A stretch of DNA of 64,000 nt, from contig BCGQ01000009.1 in NCBI GenBank assembly GCA_001599355.1, positions 62,001 through 126,000 of the forward strand. The letters are read 5' to 3'. How positions within the stretch are numbered: position 1 is the stretch's first letter; the number at the start of each line of letters is the position of its first letter. The notes beneath the pieces are model-generated. The model did no database searches and was not told where the DNA came from. It saw only the letters and a list, made by a program, of their open reading frames with translations. This DNA is from Nakazawaea peltata (taxonomy: Eukaryota > Ascomycota > Pichiomycetes > Alaninales > Pachysolenaceae). Below are positions 47,941-56,698 of this stretch, piece by piece. The position numbers and the translations under genes are program-made.

Positions 47941-49344
47941 TTAATCGGAGGATTCTTTAATTTCTTCGATCTTACCTTCGTTTTCCTCCTCTTCTTCGTC
48001 TTCTTCGTGAGCAATTTCGTCATTATCGTTATCATCTTCGTCTTCATGTCCTCCAGGAACAACACCCAAAGAACTCAAGATAGACGAGGCAGAAGAGGCA
48101 TCCAAGTAAACGACACCATTCTCCAGCTTTACACCACGGGCACGCCATAAGTTTTGCAAAGTAGAAAAGTTCAAAGAATGCTGTAAATCATCACCATCTT
48201 CGAGACCACCAACTTCCGAATGTTCACCACTGTAATCACCCTCTTCATCACCAGCTGAAGCGGAACCAAAGTCGGAGAATCCGGTGCTTCTACCACCAAC
48301 GGCTCCTCTGTCATCGTCGGCATGTTGGGCCAACTTCTCTTCGATAGTGGCACCGTATAACATGACAGATAACTCATCAAATGGAGCAGAAATCGAACCG
48401 ACTTGGTTGTTGATCTTCTCAATCATATAATCGTACCATTCATCCAAAGTTTGGTTCTCATGCAATAATGCAACAATACAAATAGACATGTTATCACAAC
48501 CGATACCGGAGCCTAAAGATGATGGAGCCAAACAGACATCCATTGCAGTGTTACAGATATCTTGCAATGATTTTCTTTCAAATATTCCTCTTCTTACAAC
48601 TTCGACAACTTGTTGAGATGATAAACAATCCCAAATACCATCACAAGCCAAGACAATGAACTCATCCTTTGGTAAGTAAATGTTATGTTCGATAATATCA
48701 GGGTCGGCGGTGACAATTTGATCTTCAGGTGGTAAATTGGCCGATTTCTTGAATTCCAAATCTCCAATAGCTCTCGACAACAGCAAGTTTCCCATGACTC
48801 TGCTTGCCTCGACAAAACCTCCAGCGGCGTAGATTCTAGCTCTCTCACCCTCATTGGAAGGTTTATGGTCGTAAGACAACAGTTTCAGTTGACCATCAAT
48901 CGACATGATAACTCTGGAGTCACCAGCATTGGCACATATAATCTTATCTTTGGTGATCAAGACAGAAGTGGCGGCACATCCACTGTCATCGTTCAAAGTA
49001 GGTGGGTCATCCATAATAGCGAAATCGCATTCGATGAAACCTTGTTTCAAAGCCTTAGGGTAATTCTTTTCCTTGAAACCATCGGTCAGTCTAATGATCT
49101 TATACAAATTGTCACCGGTAAATAAGGCCACTTTATCACCTCCATGACCATCAAAGACACCAAAGAACGCGATATCTTCCTCACCTTCGTGTTCGGCGCC
49201 ATCATTGATCCTCAAGATGGTGGAATGACTGTCCTCCATGGTGACTCTCCAACCCTGCATACACGACAATCCATACAGGAGCTTCTTACTGTCGCCGCTC
49301 TCCGGCGTCTTAGCTGTGATTGGGTGACTAAGTATTTGACCCAT
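47941..49344 (-). CDS. PTC2: PP2C protein phosphatase, Ptc2/Ptc3 type
   Basis: 467 residues. It starts MGQILSHPITAKTPESGDS, as Ptc2/Ptc3 do (MGQILS). Gly2 is a possible myristoylation site. PP2C motifs in order: GWRVTMEDSHS, FFGVFDGHGGDKVA, SGCAATSVLI, CANAGDSRVIM, LSRAIGDLEFK, ACDGIWDCLSSQQ and GCDNMSICIVALL. They give a complete Mg/Mn centre. The C-terminal 130 residues are acidic and disordered, ending in Glu/Asp runs. In S. cerevisiae these enzymes switch off Hog1, Rad53 and Ire1 signalling. Whether it is Ptc2 or Ptc3 cannot be decided. Confidence 0.9.
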   Translation of the reverse strand: MGQILSHPITAKTPESGDSKKLLYGLSCMQGWRVTMEDSHSTILRINDGAEHEGEEDIAFFGVFDGHGGDKVALFTGDNLYKIIRLTDGFKEKNYPKALKQGFIECDFAIMDDPPTLNDDSGCAATSVLITKDKIICANAGDSRVIMSIDGQLKLLSYDHKPSNEGERARIYAAGGFVEASRVMGNLLLSRAIGDLEFKKSANLPPEDQIVTADPDIIEHNIYLPKDEFIVLACDGIWDCLSSQQVVEVVRRGIFERKSLQDICNTAMDVCLAPSSLGSGIGCDNMSICIVALLHENQTLDEWYDYMIEKINNQVGSISAPFDELSVMLYGATIEEKLAQHADDDRGAVGGRSTGFSDFGSASAGDEEGDYSGEHSEVGGLEDGDDLQHSLNFSTLQNLWRARGVKLENGVVYLDASSASSILSSLGVVPGGHEDEDDNDNDEIAHEEDEEEEENEGKIEEIKESSD

Positions 49345-50629
49345 TTGAATAACGTGTTTCCCAGTGGCTATCTATCGTCTCAAGTCTATATAAACCTTGG
49401 TCTAAGTGTGAAAATAACTCGATTACCAATTGATGATGTATTTCTACCTCCGATAATAGTTCCTATAAGACACCAGTTCCTTTAGTTCTTGGTGTCTTTC
49501 GTCGATTTTCCCATAAAAAATTTTCATAGAGGAAAAATTTTCCCACTGTTTTTGAGGGGCAGAAAAGGAAAGCGAGAGGGAGGAAGTTGTGCCCCAAGAC
49601 GCGCGTTTAAAGCGTGAGCGCGGTGTAGATGCGAGGGGAAGGGCAGAGATAAGAGGGGAGGGACCGCGAGACATTTGGAAGAGTTCAGAGGTACTCGAGG
49701 TGGACGATATTTAGAGGATATAGAGACAATTAGAGACATTTAGAGAACGTTTAGAGAACAATTAGAGGATCTACAAGATACTCAGAGATATACTCATATC
49801 ACTTCTATGTGGTGGCTCCTTCTCTATCCACAATTCCCGATCTGCCCCTAGATGACCTTCGCTCTTGTTGTACGTTTTTTTCCCTTTTGATCGGAACGAG
49901 GTCTTCTATTTAATATGTACAAGCGTTTGATTAAATAATAGAGCGCTCAATTGAGGCGGAACAACCGAGCAATGGAATGATCATTTGCTAAGATTAGCAC
50001 AAGGATCAAGATAAGGTTGGGGCGGTTTTTTAATATTTTGGTCTAGATGAGCTTTTATTGTATTGTGATTGTACTATTATTGTGTAGTGTACATTATTAT
50101 TTTGGGTATTGGCTTTAATAGGGTTCTAGAATAGGTCGAGAATAGTCTCGTATTTTATATTGTTTTAGTAGATTAGTTAGATAATTTCTTTGTGTCACTT
50201 GATTGTTCTTATTTATTAGAATTTCCTAAAAAACTTACTATAGTTGTATTGTTTAACTTTAACCCACAAGTATACTCCATTCTCTACAAAGTTCTACATT
50301 CCTATACTCCTACATCTCTACCTTTCTTATTCCTCATCCCCACATTTCTACAGCTTCCATACATACTCCCCTCACTTATAGTTTATTCCCCTATTTAACT
50401 ACTCATTCTTAATTTCCTATCTCAGCATTCATACTTTATTTCCTATTTAAGCACACACCTTATTTTTTACATTTTCGCTTAATTCCCTCCTTGAGTACTT
50501 ATACTTTTCTTACTTTTTTCGAGGCCTCATCTCTCGTATTTTGCTCACTGAAATTTTCTCATCTCTTCAGATCTCACCTATTCTTAACCACTTTACCTAC
50601 CCACCTCCATCACATACTCCTCACATATC
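49345..50629. other. 1.3-kb intergenic: divergent PTC2 / BMT5 promoters
   Basis: It holds two AAAAATTTTC (RRPE-like) words at 49517-49548 near PTC2, a TTAGAGA tandem repeat (49708-49768), a single TAGGGTT (Tbf1-like) at 50119-50125, and a long C/T-rich tract (50240-50600) leading to BMT5. No gene supported. Confidence 0.5.
49708..49768. repeat. 10-11 bp degenerate tandem repeat with TTAGAGA core
   Basis: ATTTAGAGGAT, ATAGAGACA, ATTAGAGACA, TTTAGAGAACG, TTTAGAGAACA and ATTAGAGGAT succeed each other. About six units, roughly one helical turn each. Confidence 0.75.
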
Positions 50630-51574
50630 ATGGCAAGAAAACTCAAAGGAAAGTCATCTGGCAAGAAAGGTGGCCTGTTGAAAATGCAGTTGTTAGCTCA
50701 TCAGGCCCTGGTCAAAAAGATGAAACCTCTGCTGGTTCTGCTTCAAAATGAAGACCCAAGAGCAAAATCAAACACCAAAGTCATCCCTTTCAACCATAAG
50801 AAAAGATCGACAAACCGTGAGCTTACTTTTGTTCCCTTCTCCCAAAATGACCGTGTCTTGTTGGTCGGAGAAGGTGATTTCAGTTTCACCAAAAGTATCA
50901 TCGAACTGGAAATGATCCCTCTGCTGAATGTCTTAGCTACTTCCTATGACACTCTTGAAGAGTTGAAAATCAAGTACAAAGACAATATAGATGAAATATT
51001 GAGTTATCTCGAGGAAAAAGACTCTTCAGTCCTCCATGGAATCGATGCCAGAAATTTGGTCAAATCGTTAAAACTCTCTGACAAACCTCAGCATCTTCAT
51101 AGATCTAGACAATATTTGTCAAATAAGCCTATTAATAAGGTGATGTTCAACTTCCCTCATACTGGAGCCGGAATCAAAGATATGGACAGAAACATTAAAG
51201 CCCACCAAGAGTTGATGGTTGACTTTTTCAAGTCGTGTGTCGAATTCTCAAATTTACTCGACAGTTTATTCCCAAGAGCTCCTGGTATTCCACCTCTTAA
51301 AGTAATATTGTCATTATTTGACGGCGAACCTTATGATTCATGGAACGTTAAAAGAATCCTGAAGAACTTCAACTTCAGAATCCAACGTTCAGGTAACTTC
51401 AACTGGCTGCTGTTCCCATCTTACCACCATAGAAGAACTAATGGTACTCTTAAGGACACTTCTACACCAGCAGTCAAGAGAGCCGCTAGGATCTATGTTT
51501 TCGAACCATCCGATTCTCCAATGGCTCCTAAAATGGCTAAGGGTTCTACTTCTGATGATGAAGATGAAATTTAA
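50630..51574 (+). CDS. BMT5: 25S rRNA (uridine-N3)-methyltransferase
   Basis: 314 residues with a DUF2431 Rossmann-like methyltransferase domain. A basic nucleolar-type N-terminus (MARKLKGKSSGKKGG) precedes VLLVGEGDFSFTKSI, the SAM-binding loop of the family. Other typical blocks are LATSYDTLEEL, VMFNFPHTGAGIKDMDRNIKAHQELMVDFFKSC, LSLFDGEPYDSWNVKRI and FPSYHHRRTNG. S. cerevisiae Bmt5 methylates U2634 of 25S rRNA. The C-terminus is acidic. Its stop lies 33 bp from that of FYV10. Confidence 0.92.
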   Translation: MARKLKGKSSGKKGGLLKMQLLAHQALVKKMKPLLVLLQNEDPRAKSNTKVIPFNHKKRSTNRELTFVPFSQNDRVLLVGEGDFSFTKSIIELEMIPLLNVLATSYDTLEELKIKYKDNIDEILSYLEEKDSSVLHGIDARNLVKSLKLSDKPQHLHRSRQYLSNKPINKVMFNFPHTGAGIKDMDRNIKAHQELMVDFFKSCVEFSNLLDSLFPRAPGIPPLKVILSLFDGEPYDSWNVKRILKNFNFRIQRSGNFNWLLFPSYHHRRTNGTLKDTSTPAVKRAARIYVFEPSDSPMAPKMAKGSTSDDEDEI

Positions 51575-51607
51575 TTTGGCATAATAGTTTATATAGATAA
51601 ATTTGCA

Positions 51608-53800
51608 TCAAGTTGGGAATACTTTGACTAATTCTGTAGCAGAAAAGATATCTTCGGACATTGGGCCTTTGATCTTGAAATCCTTCAAGAACTTCAAATC
51701 TTCAAATGTGATCTCATCTATAGGTATATCTTCAGGTAATCCCTCATTGAAAGCATAGTCTACGTCGTCATCTTTGCCGGAAGGTCTCGATCTTTTTTCG
51801 TGTTCTGTTCCGATATCGAAAGATCTGATGAATTGTTGAGACGTTTGAATGATTGATCTGAATCTGTCATTTACTTCTGGTGGTAAATCCGACATATTGT
51901 CATCGACATCCTCATCTTCTTCTTCATCTTCATCTTCTTCCTCTTCCTCATTCTCATCATCCTCTTCTTCTTCCTCCTGTTCATACGAAAATGAAGAATC
52001 ATCCTCACTTTCATGCTCAATCAAAGTATCTGGTGCATCATAAATCCCATAACTAGCAAATAAATCATCATTATACACCAATTTATGAGCATTTAACACC
52101 TTAGGAACCCCAATCCCCATTCCTGAATTCAATACCTCGGTTTTCATATGTTTAGACCTCTTGCGAGATAAAGAGGGAACCGGTGCTGAAATCTTGAAAT
52201 TCTCATTCAATTTCAATAACCTGTTCAACGGATATATGTGACCATTAGGTAACATCACAGGACTAGTGAAAATATTCGACACCACTTGATGCGAATAAGG
52301 CAATGAGGTGGACAAATGCTTCAATTCCAATGAACAAATCGGACAATTATTTAAAGATTTGACCAAAAGTTCGGTCCCCTCATTAGGATCATCATGTTGA
52401 TGCGTATATAATGGAGATAAGAACTCATCCATATCGACCAGCGAATGGGAAATTCTCGGCTTTCCAACAAGCTCTTCATTACAACTCTTGGTCTTCAAAG
52501 CCGATATTCCTATACTCAACAACACAAGGAAATCCAAGCTTTGGTTAATCCCATACAACAGATTGTAACTATATAAGAAGAATTTCAGCAATTTAGCCCA
52601 CTTCATATTGGAATACAATTCGGTACAACCACTCATCAACTTGTTCTTCAATATGTTAGCCTTGTTCAAATCCGGATTATAATAATCTTTATAAGATGGA
52701 GTCTTATTCAGATACAGTTCCATCGCAGTCAACATATTCTTTGAAGAAGATGTGGTTGAATCTTCTAATAACTCATCAGGTGGAAGCATTTTAAACAATA
52801 AAAGCATCCTTGCAGCATGTGTAAGTTTGCCCAAGAAATCAGATTCCCTTCTACTTTCAGGTTCAGAAGAAGAACCCGACATTTCCTCCTCTTCTCTACC
52901 AGTTTGACGAAGAATAAACTCCTGTAACAGTTTCTCCTTCGAGTCAACCTCATCATCCATATGCAACTCGAATTCTCCTCCCACATGACCTATCAAATAA
53001 TTCTTAAATATATCGATCCCCTCATAAATATTGTCCTGTTTCAATAACTCGATAAATTTCTGGAAGTAAGTCTCAAATTCAAGGTTTTTATTGGCACTTT
53101 GGTTCATCTTAGACAAGTTCTTCTTATTCAGATCACACCATTCTATCAAAATACCCAAGTTATGCTTCTCTTTAATCTCTTTATAGATATTCAATCCCTC
53201 CAGTATCACGTCATAATCCACCAATTTCTCCAACCGCTGCTTCATTAACAATTCGTAACCTGTTTCGACATGGCCTGTTCTGATGAGATACTGACAGATG
53301 AGTAAATCTATTTGCTCTTTGTACCAGGCACTCAACTCTTCCGAGACTCCTTCCTCTGGTGAGTGCTCTTTCTCACACAACACCTTAAATTCTTCCACCT
53401 TAGCTAGCCTTGCCACCAACCGATCCACATAGTCATTATGTTTCTTGACAGATTCATCAAGATTAGCATGGAAGTTCTCATAATTTGACACCAATTTCGC
53501 AAACGATTCATGTTTGTTGGGCTTATCGGACTCGAGCAACTTCGTCACATTAAGTATCAAGGTCTGGTTCTGTCTCTCGATGGACCTGGTGATGCTCTTG
53601 TGATTGCGCTTAAGAAGCTCCATTGGGACTTTGAAGGATGATTTCATCAATTTGAGTTGTAAATCAAGCGATGGTTTGAATGTGTTAGCAGACCTGCTGC
53701 TTGCGAGAGGTTTAGACTTCTCACTCATATTGGCGGTTGTTTGAACAGATTGGGGTTTGTAGTGGTTAGGTGATTGAGATGGGTTAATTTTCTGTGGCAT
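51608..53800 (-). CDS. FYV10: GID/CTLH E3 ligase subunit Fyv10 (Gid9) with an acidic insert
   Basis: 730 residues, against 516 in S. cerevisiae Fyv10. A helical N-terminus is followed by a LisH-CTLH-CRA part (about 150-450: ICQYLIRTGHVETGYELLMKQ, LGILIEWCDLNKKNL, FQKFIELLKQDNIYEGIDIFKNYL). The degenerate RING-like module begins NCPICSLELKHLSTSLPYSHQ (near 483) and continues SPVMLPNGHIYPLNRLLKLNE. Before its usual last strand and conserved end (here IFSATELVKVFPT) lies an extra segment of about 170 residues, including an almost pure Glu/Asp run encoded near 51889-52010. Gid9 pairs with Gid2 to form the active RING heterodimer degrading gluconeogenic enzymes. The insert is the odd feature. Confidence 0.88.
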   Translation of the reverse strand: MPQKINPSQSPNHYKPQSVQTTANMSEKSKPLASSRSANTFKPSLDLQLKLMKSSFKVPMELLKRNHKSITRSIERQNQTLILNVTKLLESDKPNKHESFAKLVSNYENFHANLDESVKKHNDYVDRLVARLAKVEEFKVLCEKEHSPEEGVSEELSAWYKEQIDLLICQYLIRTGHVETGYELLMKQRLEKLVDYDVILEGLNIYKEIKEKHNLGILIEWCDLNKKNLSKMNQSANKNLEFETYFQKFIELLKQDNIYEGIDIFKNYLIGHVGGEFELHMDDEVDSKEKLLQEFILRQTGREEEEMSGSSSEPESRRESDFLGKLTHAARMLLLFKMLPPDELLEDSTTSSSKNMLTAMELYLNKTPSYKDYYNPDLNKANILKNKLMSGCTELYSNMKWAKLLKFFLYSYNLLYGINQSLDFLVLLSIGISALKTKSCNEELVGKPRISHSLVDMDEFLSPLYTHQHDDPNEGTELLVKSLNNCPICSLELKHLSTSLPYSHQVVSNIFTSPVMLPNGHIYPLNRLLKLNENFKISAPVPSLSRKRSKHMKTEVLNSGMGIGVPKVLNAHKLVYNDDLFASYGIYDAPDTLIEHESEDDSSFSYEQEEEEEDDENEEEEEDEDEEEDEDVDDNMSDLPPEVNDRFRSIIQTSQQFIRSFDIGTEHEKRSRPSGKDDDVDYAFNEGLPEDIPIDEITFEDLKFLKDFKIKGPMSEDIFSATELVKVFPT

Positions 53801-54105
53801 CTGCGGGTTTTTTTAGATAAGGAAAAAAAGGCTTTAAGGGACTAGGGAATATGGGGATAGAAAATATGGAAATAGAAATATGAAAATATGGAAATATGAG
53901 AGGAGGGGCAGTGGGGAGGGAGGAAGGCAGAGGGGAGGGAGAAGAAGGGGAGGGCAGTGGATGAACACTTTACAGCTAATAACTTTACCTACCTTAGATA
54001 CCTACCTTAGATACTTAATACCAAATACCTATACCTACACTATCTAATCTAGTTCATTGATTCTCAATAGGTTTAAATAATATTGTCGACATATACTTAC
54101 GCCAT
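53801..54105. other. intergenic: FYV10 promoter, IDH1 3' flank
   Basis: 305 bp. Purine-rich on the plus strand: repeated ATATGGAAAT words (53840-53900), then a GGGAGG-type tract (53900-53960). TACCTTAGATAC is repeated near 53988-54014. No gene seen. Confidence 0.5.
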
Positions 54106-55203
54106 TTATAATTTACCCAAGATGGCATCGGTGAACTCAGAAGTAGTAGAAGATCCACCAATGTCCTTGGTTCTAACCTTACCTTCGGCCAAGACACCGT
54201 AAGTAGCGTTGGCAATCTCATCGGCATAAGAGTCCAAACCCAAATGTCTCAACAACAAAGTAGAAGACAAGATCATGGCAGTTGGGTTAGCCTCGTTCTT
54301 ACCCTTGATATCCAAACCAACGTGTCTACAACCTGGCTCGAAAACAGCGTAATCTCTACCAAAGTTAGCACCTGGGACCAAACCTGGACCACCGACCAAA
54401 CCGGCACCAATGTTAGACAAGATGGAACCGTACAAGTTTGGAGTGACCATAACGTCGAATTGTTGTGGCCAAGAAACGGCTTGCATGGAAGCATTGTCGA
54501 CGATCATGTCGTTGACCTTAAGAGATGGGTACTCGGCAGCACCAATGTCCTTGATGGTTTGTCTGAACAAACCGTCACCCAACTTCATAATGTTGGCCTT
54601 GTGGATCAGAGTAACGGTCTCTCTGTTGTTCTTTTGAGCAAAATCGAAAGCAAATCTAGCAATTCTCTCGGTCTTGTATTGAGTGACAATCTTCAAAGAT
54701 TCAACGACACCTGGAACAGATTGGTGCTCCAAACCAGAGTATTCACCCTCGGTGTTCTCTCTAACAAGGACAAAGTCAATGTCCTTCATTCTGGTCTCAA
54801 CACCTGGAATGTTCTTGACAAGAACCAAAGAAGCAAAGATATCCAACTCCTTTCTCAAGGCAACGTTCAAAGACTTGTTAGCTTGGTCCTCTGGAGTGTA
54901 CAAAATACCCTTTAAACCAACCTTGTTCTTCTTCAAAGAGGCAATGGCGTTCTTGATTTGCTCGGCGCTGTGCTCGGTGTCCAAACCGCTGACCTCAACG
55001 GTCTCGAATTCAACTGGAACACTGGCCTTGTCAAAGATTTGTTGGACAGAGTTGGTGATCTCTTGTCCAACACCGTCTCCTGGAATCAAAGTAACGGCGT
55101 ACTTACCACCGTACTTCTTTGGCAATCCAGAGTCAGAGACCATTGAGGCAAAAGTTCTCTTTGGAATGTTGATGGCGTTCTTCTTGGTAATCAGAGATAA
55201 CAT
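54106..55203 (-). CDS. IDH1: NAD-dependent isocitrate dehydrogenase, subunit 1
   Basis: 365 residues with a mitochondrial presequence (MLSLITKKNAINIPKRTFAS). TCA-cycle enzyme: octameric with Idh2. Motifs: VTLIPGDGVGQEI, DIDFVLVRENTEGEYSGLEHQSVPGVVESLKIVT, THEN-type NIMKLGDGLF and NLYGSILSNIGAGLVGGPGLVPGANFG. The stretch before the substrate site and the GxNFG region match the regulatory subunit Idh1 (AMP/citrate-binding) rather than the catalytic Idh2. Codon bias is very strong (long antisense frames), consistent with high expression. Confidence 0.95.
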   Translation of the reverse strand: MLSLITKKNAINIPKRTFASMVSDSGLPKKYGGKYAVTLIPGDGVGQEITNSVQQIFDKASVPVEFETVEVSGLDTEHSAEQIKNAIASLKKNKVGLKGILYTPEDQANKSLNVALRKELDIFASLVLVKNIPGVETRMKDIDFVLVRENTEGEYSGLEHQSVPGVVESLKIVTQYKTERIARFAFDFAQKNNRETVTLIHKANIMKLGDGLFRQTIKDIGAAEYPSLKVNDMIVDNASMQAVSWPQQFDVMVTPNLYGSILSNIGAGLVGGPGLVPGANFGRDYAVFEPGCRHVGLDIKGKNEANPTAMILSSTLLLRHLGLDSYADEIANATYGVLAEGKVRTKDIGGSSTTSEFTDAILGKL

Positions 55204-55498
55204 CTTTATCTTTATACTAAATAAATATGGTAAATTTAAATATTAAATTAATGAAAACGATCCTCCCCCTTTTAAATCTTGAATACTTTTTTTTTTTCAC
55301 CTCCTTCGCTGTTGTCCCATAGTTAAGGGAATTGCAGGGAGCGGTCAGGCAGCTCGAGTTCGGTTCCGTGAATTACAACCTGATTTGGTGTGTATTGGTT
55401 ACTTATTTGGGGAATTTCTATATTAGGAAATTTATTTGGAGACAGATCGGAAAATGGATCGGGACAGATCACGTGATCATTTTCTTCGATTATACATA

Positions 55499-56464
55499 TT
55501 ATTTCTTAGCTTCGATGTTCATTCCAACGGCCCAAGTTTGTTTGGTGATGCCGAAGAATTTGTCAACGAGGAAGTTAGGGTTGGCTGGGACCGATGTTAC
55601 TAATTGCCATCCTGGTAAGCTCTTCAATATTGAGATCATATGGGACTCGAAGCTGTAGACGTCAAAGAAGATACGTAATGGGATATCCTTGTTTAAGTAG
55701 CCATCCTCGATGTACATTTCTCTAGCTTTGAAGTAGACCCATTGGATAAGATCGTTTTGTAAGCCGACCGAGTTATAAACTCTACGGACAGCCAATCCTC
55801 TGATACGTACCACGTATTGATCATCACGAGTCAACTCATTATCTTTGGAGAAAGTGATAACCAGAATAGGTACAGTTCTATATACAACTAACTTGGTGTT
55901 TTGACCCTGTTTAAGGATTTCTCTGTACTCTTTAACCAGAGCAAGTTGTTCCTTCTTGACACCTTTACCCTTAGTAGTGGAAGACTTCTCAATAGCATAC
56001 TCTACATCTGCTTCAGTCTCAGGTAAACCAGCAAACTCTTTCAAATCGAAACCAAATACCTCAGCAGTATTTTCTGGAATAGAATCCAGTTCCTCCTTCA
56101 AAAATCTCGTCAATTCTCCAACACTAGCAAAAACGATCGAGACGATCATAAAACAAGCGATCGTCATATACAAAACTTGGTACATAAAGTTCTCACTATG
56201 AAGAAGCAGGTTGAAACTCTTGTACTTGAGCAATCCTTGCATCCTTACCAGTACATAAACCAGTACACATGACAACATTAAAGACCAAGTCTTGAAACTC
56301 CAGAAGAGCTTCTTGTTCATCTCAGATTGTAAGGTTCTCTTACTATCGATGATCAAATTCATGGCCAGCTGGCTGAATTCTGGGGTCAAATCTGACCATT
56401 CCAAAACTGGGGCGTTCTTCTCGTCCAACGAGTTCGTAAGGTCGTCTCCCTTTTGAATAGCCAT
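55499..56464 (-). CDS. PHO86: Pho86-like ER protein for phosphate-transporter export
   Basis: 321 residues from the ATG at 56462-56464; an extension by three codons would need TTG. Two transmembrane helices (about residues 54-74 and 92-118) form a hairpin near the N-terminus, followed by a long cytosolic domain. The block EVFGFDLKEFAGLPETEA and the later KLVVYRTVPILVITFSKDN, RIRGLAVRRVYNSVGLQNDLIQWVYFKAREMY and FFDVYSFE match the layout of S. cerevisiae Pho86, which packages the Pho84 phosphate transporter into COPII vesicles. I recognise the family from memory; identity is moderate. Confidence 0.7.
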   Translation of the reverse strand: MAIQKGDDLTNSLDEKNAPVLEWSDLTPEFSQLAMNLIIDSKRTLQSEMNKKLFWSFKTWSLMLSCVLVYVLVRMQGLLKYKSFNLLLHSENFMYQVLYMTIACFMIVSIVFASVGELTRFLKEELDSIPENTAEVFGFDLKEFAGLPETEADVEYAIEKSSTTKGKGVKKEQLALVKEYREILKQGQNTKLVVYRTVPILVITFSKDNELTRDDQYVVRIRGLAVRRVYNSVGLQNDLIQWVYFKAREMYIEDGYLNKDIPLRIFFDVYSFESHMISILKSLPGWQLVTSVPANPNFLVDKFFGITKQTWAVGMNIEAKK

Positions 56465-56698
56465 TCTTCTCAATACTCTTCTTCAATCCTCTTAGCGCCG
56501 TTCGGATATCCTCTAAATTTTATACGATAAAGAGGCGAAATTTTTTCGTATCTTGGTCGTGTGAGGCAATTTTTCGCTCCACACGTGGGACGGGGTGTCC
56601 GGTTTAGGCGGGGAAAACTCCAGCCACAGTAAGGCAAGTGATTACATCTTACACGGTTTACTGAGGGTTGATGCAGATAATTAATTGTCATTAAAAGG

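Noticed and set aside
50491-50751. 86-codon frame overlapping the BMT5 start
   Set aside because: Out of frame with BMT5 and C/T-rich upstream. BMT5 begins at the ATG at 50630 with clear family sequence.
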